Part shown: positions 1-5,508 of the stretch, in pieces
How the letters are laid out: every line of letters begins with the position of its first letter
Numbering within the stretch: position 1 is the stretch's first letter
DNA from: Flavobacteriales bacterium
GTDB lineage: Bacteria; Bacteroidota; Bacteroidia; Flavobacteriales; Flavobacteriaceae
NCBI GenBank assembly: GCA_027065935.1
Contig: JAMONI010000322.1
Location: 1-6,303 of the forward strand
Direction of reading: 5' to 3'
DNA: 6,303 bases
Made by a program: the position numbers and the translations under genes
Notes under the pieces: generated by a model
Database searches by the model: none
What the model saw: only the letters and a program-made list of their open reading frames with translations
Told to the model about the DNA's origin: nothing

Positions 1-814
1 ATAGTTCTTTGTTGGGTTTTACCATTTCTTTGCCGTTATTCAAAACTATTCGGGTTCCGTAATCGGTTACTTTCCGTCCGGGCATTTTATGGCGAAAATC
101 GACGTGTTTTACTTCGTCATCTTTCACTCCGAATTGACTGATCAATGCTTTGGAATAATGCGTGGTTTTCAAATGTCCGCAAAATATGGAAATCAAAAAT
201 TTAATCCGTTTTGCAAAAACACCTTCCGCTTCTTGCAACAGACGAATTCCTTTCATAAAACACGGGATTCCGACAATGGCGTATCTTCCTTCGTTATTGC
301 GAACAAACCGGAGCACTTCGTCCATCGAAACGGGATAATATTTGGATTTTCTTCCTTTACGCGCCTCCTCGTGACTTGCGCTTGTATCATATTGAAACCG
401 CGGATGTATTCGGCCGGTTTCTTTAACGTGTAAAACAAAATCCACTCGGTTATCTTTTAATAATTCGTCGGTGAGCCAAGTGACCAAACCGCCCGAACTG
501 CCTTTTTGTCTGTAATCTCTCTCGATAACGTGACCTACATAAGTTTTTCTTACGTATCCCAAATGATCGTCGTGATGCAGGTTTTTAAAATATTTCCGGG
601 CCAAATCGTTTTCATTCACTTGATGCGAAGCAAACGGGCATACTATGCTGGCGTCAACCGGGGCTTTGGGTTTCAGAACGGGAAAATAACGGCCGTTTTC
701 ATCCAAACGCATTGAAAAGGGTGAATTTCCGGTAGCCGAACAAACGCCGCATCCCGAACAATAATCATTGCGGATAACCGTGTCGATAAGTTGTTTGGCG
801 GTAAGCTTTTCCAT
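1..814 (-). CDS. FrhB-like Fe-S/flavoprotein (coenzyme F420 hydrogenase/dehydrogenase beta-subunit family), 3' end missing
   Basis: Reading the minus strand from the ATG at 814-812 gives 271 codons without a stop, running off the left edge; the C-terminus is missing (family members are usually about 400 residues or more). Seen in the translation: a Cys cluster CSGCGVC (C19, C22, C25) followed by CPF at C59, suited to one [4Fe-4S] cluster; the glycine-rich QKGSSGGLVTWL at 103-114; SKYYPV at 157-162; AIVGIPCF at 179-186; and IFCGHLK at 210-216. These are hallmarks of the FrhB/FdhB family, whose members use flavin and Fe-S centres to pass electrons. Many bacterial members lie in surface-polysaccharide clusters and their substrate is unknown. 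The start lies five bases after the stop of the glycosyltransferase gene, so the two are probably co-transcribed. Family assignment is firm. A role in glycan modification is inference, and use of F420 itself is doubtful in this lineage. Confidence 0.88.
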   Translation of the reverse strand, partial: MEKLTAKQLIDTVIRNDYCSGCGVCSATGNSPFSMRLDENGRYFPVLKPKAPVDASIVCPFASHQVNENDLARKYFKNLHHDDHLGYVRKTYVGHVIERDYRQKGSSGGLVTWLTDELLKDNRVDFVLHVKETGRIHPRFQYDTSASHEEARKGRKSKYYPVSMDEVLRFVRNNEGRYAIVGIPCFMKGIRLLQEAEGVFAKRIKFLISIFCGHLKTTHYSKALISQFGVKDDEVKHVDFRHKMPGRKVTDYGTRIVLNNGKEMVKPNKEL

Positions 815-819
815 AAAAA

Positions 820-1854
820 TTATTCCGTTGCCCAAGTGGATAAGCCGGGATCCATATCGGTGTGAACCAATCCGGGAACGGCCACGATATATCCGCCCCG
901 TTTTACAACGGACTTGGGCGACCACGACAACAACCACCAATCTTCGTCGGATCCTTGACCGGGACGTCCGCGATCGGGCTTGGGCGCACCTACGTAAGGA
1001 TTGGGTACGGGCATATTATCCATCAGATATTGCCGGTGCATCAGCAGATGATGTGCCGGTGCCGAACGCAACATTAAAACGTCTATTCCGTTGATTGTAC
1101 CTTCTTTGAAAATCTGGTGAGGCTCGCGCCTGATACCGGTGACTACGGGAAACTTTTCCTTATGTGCCACTTTCATCGTTTTTTCGAATAATTCTTCTTC
1201 AATAACCACGTCATCCTGAAAGTAATGCACCCATTCCACGTCGGGGTCGGCCAAAAAGTAGGAAAATCCGGCATTCATCGAAAAGACCAAGCCTATATTT
1301 TTCGGATTATCCATATAGGTCACTTGCGGAAAATCCCGTTTGATTTGTTCATAATGGGGTTTAAACTTTTCATCCGAACCGTCGTTAACCACCACAATCT
1401 CTTCGGGGCGGTTTTTCAATTGTCCAAGCAAACGTTCCAAAAACTGCGGACGGTTATAAGTGGTAATCAGAATACCCGTTCGCTTGTTCTTGTCGCTTTT
1501 ATAATATTTTTTCCATGAAATCCTCGACGAAATCAGATGTTTGACCGCTTTGAGTTTTTCAATTTTTGAAGGATGTTTCTTGAACACTACAAACAAATGA
1601 TTGGCCCACACCGCCGAATAATGATGGCGAAGCAAATCCAAAAAATCATTGGTCATATCTTCGGGCAACTTCTTGTGAAAAACGATATATTCCAAATCAT
1701 AATCGCTTAAGCGAATGTCTTTTAAAATCTGATAGGGCAAGACTTTCGGAAACTCGTACAAAAGCACTTCGGGGCCTATAAAAAATTCATCTTCCAAACC
1801 TTTCTTTTTCAGATATTCCACCAACGGATTCCAATATTTGTTTTTCGGATACAT
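820..1854 (-). CDS. Family 2 (GT-A) glycosyltransferase with N-terminal extension
   Basis: This 344-residue protein probably transfers a sugar from a nucleotide-sugar donor onto a surface glycan or lipid-linked acceptor at the cytoplasmic face. The GT-A domain begins near residue 125: ILITTYNRP (128-136, start of the nucleotide-binding fold), VVVNDGS (154-160), and FQDDV (212-216) in the place of the metal-binding DXD motif. The acidic GSDEDWW (301-307) could supply the catalytic base, and VHTD (330-333) holds a His often found late in this fold. There is no membrane segment or signal peptide, so it should be cytosolic or peripheral. Residues 1 to about 120 precede the catalytic fold and I do not recognise them; they are rich in Lys and aromatic residues. 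The ATG at 1854 lies five bases after the menA stop, and the FrhB-like gene follows five bases downstream. Donor and acceptor cannot be read from sequence. Confidence 0.88.
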   Translation of the reverse strand: MYPKNKYWNPLVEYLKKKGLEDEFFIGPEVLLYEFPKVLPYQILKDIRLSDYDLEYIVFHKKLPEDMTNDFLDLLRHHYSAVWANHLFVVFKKHPSKIEKLKAVKHLISSRISWKKYYKSDKNKRTGILITTYNRPQFLERLLGQLKNRPEEIVVVNDGSDEKFKPHYEQIKRDFPQVTYMDNPKNIGLVFSMNAGFSYFLADPDVEWVHYFQDDVVIEEELFEKTMKVAHKEKFPVVTGIRREPHQIFKEGTINGIDVLMLRSAPAHHLLMHRQYLMDNMPVPNPYVGAPKPDRGRPGQGSDEDWWLLSWSPKSVVKRGGYIVAVPGLVHTDMDPGLSTWATE

Positions 1855-1859
1855 AAGAA

Positions 1860-2753
1860 TTAAAGATTTAAGGTTATTGCGTAAACGACGGAAAATAAAA
1901 ACGTGAGCAAGGATACTTGTTTCAATGCCTTGTTATACGTCAACGGTTCGCCGGGACGTAGCTTGAATAAATGAATAAACAGCGGAACATAAACGGCCAA
2001 TGCCGAAAATTGCCAAAACGAATGTAAACGTTCAATGGTAAAGTAAAGCATCAGCAAAAACGACAAAATTATAATCGCACGTTGATATTTTTCGGCGGAT
2101 GTACGTCCTAATTGTACCGCCAAAGTGATTTTTCCCGCTTTACGGTCGTTTTCCAAATCCCGCATATTATTGATATTCAACACGGAAACGGAAAGCAGTC
2201 CTATAGCGGTGGCAGGCAAGAAAATCATCTGATCCCACTGCTTGACATACAAAAAATACACGCCGATCACCGCCACCCAACCGAAAAATATCAATACAAA
2301 CAGATCACCCAATCCCATATAACCGTAAGCATGCTTGCCCACCGTATATTTCAAAGCCGCCCAAATGGCAAACAAGCCTAAAACCAAATAAACATAAAAG
2401 ATTATTCCCGCTTCGGGAAATGCCGTTTTCAGTAAGAGAACGGTCAATATCAAAGCAATAATCACATTGATGATCAAAGCTTTTTTCATTTCATCCCGGC
2501 TCACTAATCCCGATTGCACCACACGTTGCGGTCCTACCCTGTTTTTATCCGTTCCTTTTAGTCCGTCGCCGTAATCATTGGCCAAATTGGACAGGATTTG
2601 ATAAGATACCGCCGTCCATACGGCCCAAACAAATATTTTGATATCAAAAAATCCTTCCGCAGCCGCCAATCCCGTCCCCAAAATAATGCCTGCCAACGAA
2701 AGTGGCAAGGTCCTAAGGCGCATAGCCGAAAGCCAAACTTTCCATTTACTCAT
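1860..2753 (-). CDS. menA: 1,4-dihydroxy-2-naphthoate polyprenyltransferase (MenA)
   Basis: MenA is an integral membrane enzyme that attaches a polyprenyl chain to 1,4-dihydroxy-2-naphthoate, giving demethylmenaquinone, a late step of menaquinone synthesis. The 297-residue length is typical. Both aspartate-rich motifs of the UbiA superfamily are present: NDYGDGLKGTD (59-69) binds the prenyl diphosphate through Mg2+, and NNMRDLENDRKAGK (195-208) is the second. The flanking NRVGPQR and the LAVQLGR after the second motif favour MenA over UbiA (4-hydroxybenzoate) or heme O synthases. Hydrophobic stretches throughout suggest about eight or nine membrane segments. The ATG at 2753 overlaps the end of kdsB by eight bases, implying translational coupling. 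No other men gene is visible here, so the rest of the pathway must be encoded elsewhere. The main alternative is another UbiA-family prenyltransferase, which I consider unlikely. Confidence 0.93.
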   Translation of the reverse strand: MSKWKVWLSAMRLRTLPLSLAGIILGTGLAAAEGFFDIKIFVWAVWTAVSYQILSNLANDYGDGLKGTDKNRVGPQRVVQSGLVSRDEMKKALIINVIIALILTVLLLKTAFPEAGIIFYVYLVLGLFAIWAALKYTVGKHAYGYMGLGDLFVLIFFGWVAVIGVYFLYVKQWDQMIFLPATAIGLLSVSVLNINNMRDLENDRKAGKITLAVQLGRTSAEKYQRAIIILSFLLMLYFTIERLHSFWQFSALAVYVPLFIHLFKLRPGEPLTYNKALKQVSLLTFLFSVVYAITLNL

Positions 2754-3477
2754 CGGTCAAAAGTTTTCGTGCTTTTTCCAAATCGGCGGGCGTATCGATA
2801 CCCACACTTACGGAGCCGGTTTTTACCATCTTTATTTTGAAACCTGCTTGCAAAAAGCGTAGATTTTCCAACATTTCCACCCGTTCCAAATCCGACTGCG
2901 GCAAGCGGGCGATTTGCATCAATACTTCTTTACGAAAAGCATAAATACCTACGTGCTTCCACGCCCCTTGAAAATGTCCGTTACGCGGAAAAGGTATGGG
3001 CGCACGGGAAAAATACAGGGCAAATCCTTCGTTGTCCGTCACCACCTTTACGTGATGGGGATTATGAAAAGCATCTTCACCGGTTATGGGAAACATCAGC
3101 GATGCCATGTCGATTTGATGCTGCGCGTCATTTTGAAAAACTTCAATCAATGCCGACAAAGATTTTTTGTCCAAAAACGGTTCGTCCGCTTGAATGTTTA
3201 CGATAATTTCCGCATCCGTTTCACCGGCAAATTCGGCAATGCGGTCTGTGCCCGTCGGATGGGCTTTCCGGCTTATAAATGCTTTTCCGCCGGCTTTTTC
3301 GATAATCCCGGCGATTTTTTTGCTATCGGTAATAACGCGTACATGGTCAAAAAGGCCTGTTTTGACCGCATTTTCATAAGTGCGCAATACTACCGGTTTG
3401 CCGCCCAAATCTTGCAACAATTTTCCGGGAAATCGTTCGGATTGCAGCCGTGCCGGGATGAATGCCGCCGTTTTCAT
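2746..3477 (-). CDS. kdsB: 3-deoxy-manno-octulosonate cytidylyltransferase (CMP-KDO synthetase)
   Basis: KdsB activates KDO with CTP to form CMP-KDO, the donor used to build the inner core of lipopolysaccharide; it is a soluble cytosolic enzyme. The 243-residue length fits the family, and the motifs appear in the expected order: IPARLQSERFPGKLL (7-21, nucleotide-binding loop), HPTGTDRIAE (73-82), NIQADEP (94-100, with the Mg2+-binding Asp98), YFSRAPIPF (155-163), HVGIYAF (175-181), LENLRFLQAG (203-212) and GIDTPADLE (226-234, with the second metal-ligand Asp228). The ATG at 3477 overlaps the stop of the TlpA-type gene in an ATGA arrangement, which supports this start and suggests coupled translation. 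It shows that the organism makes KDO-containing lipopolysaccharide. No other KDO gene (kdsA, kdsC, waaA) is in the window. Confidence 0.97.
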   Translation of the reverse strand: MKTAAFIPARLQSERFPGKLLQDLGGKPVVLRTYENAVKTGLFDHVRVITDSKKIAGIIEKAGGKAFISRKAHPTGTDRIAEFAGETDAEIIVNIQADEPFLDKKSLSALIEVFQNDAQHQIDMASLMFPITGEDAFHNPHHVKVVTDNEGFALYFSRAPIPFPRNGHFQGAWKHVGIYAFRKEVLMQIARLPQSDLERVEMLENLRFLQAGFKIKMVKTGSVSVGIDTPADLEKARKLLTDE

Positions 3478-4079
3478 TCGGAGATATATTTGTCCAACAA
3501 TTTACGTATTTTATTTGCATTCCAATCCATGGCGCCGGTTTTCTTAATGCGCAGGGTTTTGTTTTTGTCCAAGACAAACGTGGTGGGAATGCTTCCGCTT
3601 TGCAATAAAAACGGCTTTTGCGTAGCCGAAAAATACACGGGAATATTCAAATTTCGTTTTTTCAAAAACGCACGCACCTTACCGGGGTCGTCTTCGGCCA
3701 AAAACACAAAATGCACTTTATCGCCGTAATCCCGGTATAACTTCTGAAGTGAAGGCAATTCCGCCACGCAAGGCGGACACCAAGTAGCCCAAACGTTGAT
3801 CAATACCGGTTGGCCGCCAAGCTTTTCTAGAGTAAAACGTTGTCCGTTCATATCCAATAATTGCCATTGCAAGTCCTGTGATGAGAGTTGCTTTCGGTCT
3901 TCCTTGTCCAACTCGAAACTTTCCACGGCGGTTCTGGCCTTGCCTGCCAAGTCGGTGAGAAAAATACGAACCGGATTTTTGGGAAAGAGAAACATCAACA
4001 ACACAAAAGCCACAAAAATAATGTTGGACTTGTGTTTTTTCCACAAATTTCGCGGTGATAACGGTTCTTTTTGTTTCAT
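3474..4079 (-). CDS. Membrane-anchored TlpA/ResA-type thiol-disulfide oxidoreductase
   Basis: This 201-residue protein has a basic N-terminus (K14, K15, K17), one hydrophobic segment at about 19-33 and a thioredoxin-like domain from about residue 68 to the end. That layout predicts an uncleaved signal anchor with the catalytic domain in the periplasm. The active site is VWATWCPPC (96-104) with the redox Cys pair C101 and C104; the expected cis-proline is in SIPTTFV (163-169). The WCPPC motif and the LINVWATWCPPC context are typical of TlpA/ResA proteins, which reduce disulfides in apocytochromes or other exported proteins. The segment at about 40-67 is polar and probably links the anchor to the domain. 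Its ATG abuts the smpB stop (TAG directly followed by ATG) and its stop overlaps the kdsB start by four bases. Its substrate is unknown; a link to cytochrome maturation is only a family-level possibility. Confidence 0.9.
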   Translation of the reverse strand: MKQKEPLSPRNLWKKHKSNIIFVAFVLLMFLFPKNPVRIFLTDLAGKARTAVESFELDKEDRKQLSSQDLQWQLLDMNGQRFTLEKLGGQPVLINVWATWCPPCVAELPSLQKLYRDYGDKVHFVFLAEDDPGKVRAFLKKRNLNIPVYFSATQKPFLLQSGSIPTTFVLDKNKTLRIKKTGAMDWNANKIRKLLDKYISE

Positions 4080-4562
4080 CTAAATGTATTTTTTTCGTTC
4101 TCTATCCATTTCGCGGGCGATGTCCCGTTCGCGCAATACTTGTCTTTTATCGTATTTCTTACGGCCGCGAGCCAAGGCAATTTCCATTTTGGCCAGGCCC
4201 CGGCTGTTGATATACAAGCGCAACGGCACAATGGTTACTCCTTTGGTTTGCACCGCTTGACGAAGCTTGCGCAATTGTTTTTTATGAAGCAGAAGTTTGC
4301 GTTGGCGTTTGGGCAAGTGATTGTAATGCGTGCCGTGGTCATATTCCTTCACATACATGTTGGTTACAAATAACTCGCCCCGGTCGTTAAACTCACAAAA
4401 ACTGTCCGCAATGGAAGCTTTGCCCATGCGAATGGATTTGATTTCCGTGCCGGTTAATTCGATGCCCGCTTCATATTTTTCAAGAATATCGTAATCAAAA
4501 CGTGCTTTTTTGTTTTGAATATTGATTTGTTGCTTGAACGGACTTTGCTTTTTTTTCGCCAT
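4080..4562 (-). CDS. smpB: SsrA-binding protein SmpB
   Basis: SmpB binds tmRNA and carries it into stalled ribosomes for trans-translation, releasing the ribosome and tagging the unfinished peptide. The 160-residue length is normal. Visible signatures are [18 protein letters not shown] (17-34), [10 protein letters not shown] (36-45), [20 protein letters not shown] (74-93) and the basic C-terminal tail [15 protein letters not shown] (133-147), which in known structures enters the empty mRNA channel. Start and stop are unambiguous: ATG at 4562, TAG at 4082-4080. It appears to be the first gene of the six-gene run, with a promoter-like site about 40 bases upstream of its ATG. The tmRNA gene (ssrA), which sometimes lies near smpB, is not visible in this window. 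Confidence 0.98.
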   Translation of the reverse strand: MAKKKQSPFKQQINIQNKKARFDYDILEKYEAGIELTGTEIKSIRMGKASIADSFCEFNDRGELFVTNMYVKEYDHGTHYNHLPKRQRKLLLHKKQLRKLRQAVQTKGVTIVPLRLYINSRGLAKMEIALARGRKKYDKRQVLRERDIAREMDRERKKYI

Positions 4563-4602
4563 ACAATAAATCGTACCTTTGAATGCGTTGGTGAATTGTT
4601 TG

Positions 4603-4610
4603 CAAATTTA
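4603..4610 (-). promoter_or_regulatory. Bacteroidota-type -7 promoter element ahead of smpB
   Basis: The minus strand reads TAAATTTGCA here, matching the TAnnTTTG element recognised by the primary sigma factor of Bacteroidota, including the CA that often follows. It lies 40 bases upstream of the smpB ATG, which would give a leader of roughly 30 to 35 nucleotides. I find no good TTTG-type -33 element at the usual distance: the nearest TTG is only about 11 to 14 bases upstream of the box. The call therefore rests on the -7 box and its position. Confidence 0.55.
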
Positions 4611-4649
4611 GTTAAATATCGCAAGAGTGATCTTATGCACCTTTTTTCT

Positions 4650-4686
4650 AAAATAATACCTTTCCGGGTTAGATGGCCGGAAGGGT
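4650..4686 (-). terminator. Possible intrinsic terminator after the sigma-like gene
   Basis: On the minus strand, CCCTTCCGG (4685-4677) and CCGGAAAGG (4667-4659) form a nine-base stem around a nine-base loop. One C-A mismatch lies in the stem, and an extra A-T pair (4686/4658) can close it. The stem is followed by the T-rich TATTATTTTA. It begins about 37 bases after the sigma-like gene's stop and lies ahead of the smpB promoter-like box, a sensible place for a terminator. On the plus strand the mismatch becomes a G-U pair, but no T-run follows there. The mismatch and the interrupted T tract keep this tentative. Confidence 0.45.
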
Positions 4687-4722
4687 TGTATCGAGTTCGT
4701 TAATTCGTGGAAAAATTAGATT

Positions 4723-5424
4723 TTACTTATTCAACAATTTCTTAACCCGGTTTAATACGGCGATGATGTCACTTTCTTTGACGCCCGCTACAACGGCGGC
4801 TTCGGAAGGAGGCAGACCGCCTTGTGACACCAAATCCAAAACTTGACGTGCCGTTTCGGGTAAGTTGGCATACAAATTACCGAATATGGCTCGGAATTTT
4901 TCATCCTTAAAATCTTCGGCCGACAATCCCAATGCCCGGGCAAACATTTCCTCCGCCGTTTTGTCGAATAAATAAATTTTTCGCTTGAATTCATCTTGTT
5001 TGTATGAAATATCACCCAATTCCTCAATCAAAACCAAATCGCCGTCGGCATCCACCGTGAATGTTTCGTCCAGCATTTTTAATTCTTCCTTCAGCAAGTC
5101 GTTCACATTCAATTTTTTGTAAGGCTTGTTATGTTGCGCCACGTACGATTGCAATATCTCGTCCGCCAAACGAAAAGCCTCGATGCGCAATGCTTTTTCG
5201 GAATGTATTTTATCCGGTTTTTCGTAAAGCTTCAAGTAAATATCCGCTATTACGTCGGCGGTAACGTAGTAATTTTTCGGCAACAGACCTTTCAACTCGA
5301 ATATGCGAATTCGATGGCGAACGTAGCGTTTGAGCCCGGGTAATAACCGGTCTAAGACTTTATTGAAATCTTCTTGATTACGGCCGGTTTTATGTTGTTT
5401 GAGTTGATCGAATGTTGTTTTCAT
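4723..5424 (-). CDS. Divergent sigma-70 family (ECF-like) RNA polymerase sigma factor
   Basis: This 233-residue protein looks like a sigma factor with regions 2 and 4 only. Residues about 20-70 resemble region 2: LLPGLKRYVRHRI (27-39), then TADVIADIYLKLYEKP (55-70), in the position of the usual AEDxxQDxFLxLW-type core-binding helix. Residues about 186-233 resemble region 4: LPETARQVLDL (188-198) and a helix-turn-helix in GLPPSEAAVVAGVKESDI (203-220), which would contact the -35 element. The roughly 110 residues between are longer than in most ECF factors and contain an acidic patch (about 119-138, DADGDLVLIEELGD). An in-frame TGA upstream makes the ATG at 5424 the first possible ATG start. 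No anti-sigma gene is adjacent: smpB follows and a metabolic gene precedes. It may not be a functional promoter-specificity factor; a sigma-derived regulator is the alternative. Target genes are unknown. Confidence 0.68.
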   Translation of the reverse strand: MKTTFDQLKQHKTGRNQEDFNKVLDRLLPGLKRYVRHRIRIFELKGLLPKNYYVTADVIADIYLKLYEKPDKIHSEKALRIEAFRLADEILQSYVAQHNKPYKKLNVNDLLKEELKMLDETFTVDADGDLVLIEELGDISYKQDEFKRKIYLFDKTAEEMFARALGLSAEDFKDEKFRAIFGNLYANLPETARQVLDLVSQGGLPPSEAAVVAGVKESDIIAVLNRVKKLLNK

Positions 5425-5475
5425 CCTGTTTTTTTGCCTTAGTCATCACAAAATTCATTCCTTCCCGGCACAGGC

Positions 5476-5495
5476 TGACAAAATAGCACTTGTCA
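5476..5495. repeat. Short inverted repeat upstream of the sigma-like gene (possible operator)
   Basis: TGACAA (5476-5481) and TTGTCA (5490-5495) are perfect reverse complements separated by eight bases, in the 84-base gap between the dehydrogenase stop and the sigma-like start. On the minus strand the repeat overlaps a TTGACA and a TATTTTG, the latter one base short of a TAnnTTTG -7 box, so the region could hold a promoter with an overlapping operator. The arms are only six bases long, so chance is a real possibility. It is too AT-rich, and lacks a T-run, for a convincing terminator. Confidence 0.3.
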
Positions 5496-5508
5496 AGTAA
5501 AGTTCAGC

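Larger units (their letters stand above)
1..4562 (-). other. Probable six-gene transcription unit smpB-tlpA-like-kdsB-menA-GT2-frhB-like
   Basis: All six genes point the same way. Their junctions, in transcription order, are 0 bases (stop directly followed by ATG), a 4-base overlap, an 8-base overlap, and gaps of 5 and 5 bases. No space exists for internal terminators, and any internal promoter would have to lie inside coding sequence. The unit probably starts at the promoter-like box ahead of smpB and continues past base 1. Functions are mixed: translation rescue, envelope redox, LPS precursor, quinone synthesis and glycan transfer. Confidence 0.7.

Noticed and set aside
89..433. 114-codon plus-strand frame at the left edge
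   Set aside because: It is antisense to the FrhB-like gene, whose motifs run through the same bases; its translation shows no known motif.
253..438. 61-codon minus-strand frame near the left edge
   Set aside because: It is in a different frame from the FrhB-like gene, which is open through the whole region and carries family motifs.
768..1094. 108-codon plus-strand frame across the GT2/FrhB-like junction
   Set aside because: It is antisense to the end of the glycosyltransferase gene; Arg-rich, low-complexity translation with no domain.
2914..3729. 271-codon open frame on the plus strand, longer than kdsB itself
   Set aside because: It lies wholly antisense to kdsB and the TlpA-type gene, both firmly identified by motifs; the translation shows no recognisable domain and is rich in Phe, Arg and Cys as expected of a shadow frame.
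4515..4703. 62-codon plus-strand frame spanning the smpB upstream gap
   Set aside because: It starts inside smpB on the opposite strand, and the plus-strand promoter-like box lies within it, not ahead of it; no recognisable protein features.
4563..4722. tmRNA gene (ssrA) next to smpB
   Set aside because: The gap is only 160 bases, too short for a typical tmRNA, and shows no tRNA-like ends or tag-peptide frame.
5390..5458. 22-codon minus-strand frame overlapping the start of the sigma-like gene, a possible leader peptide
   Set aside because: It overlaps the sigma-like start by 35 bases in another frame, shows no regulatory codon run, and is short enough to arise by chance.
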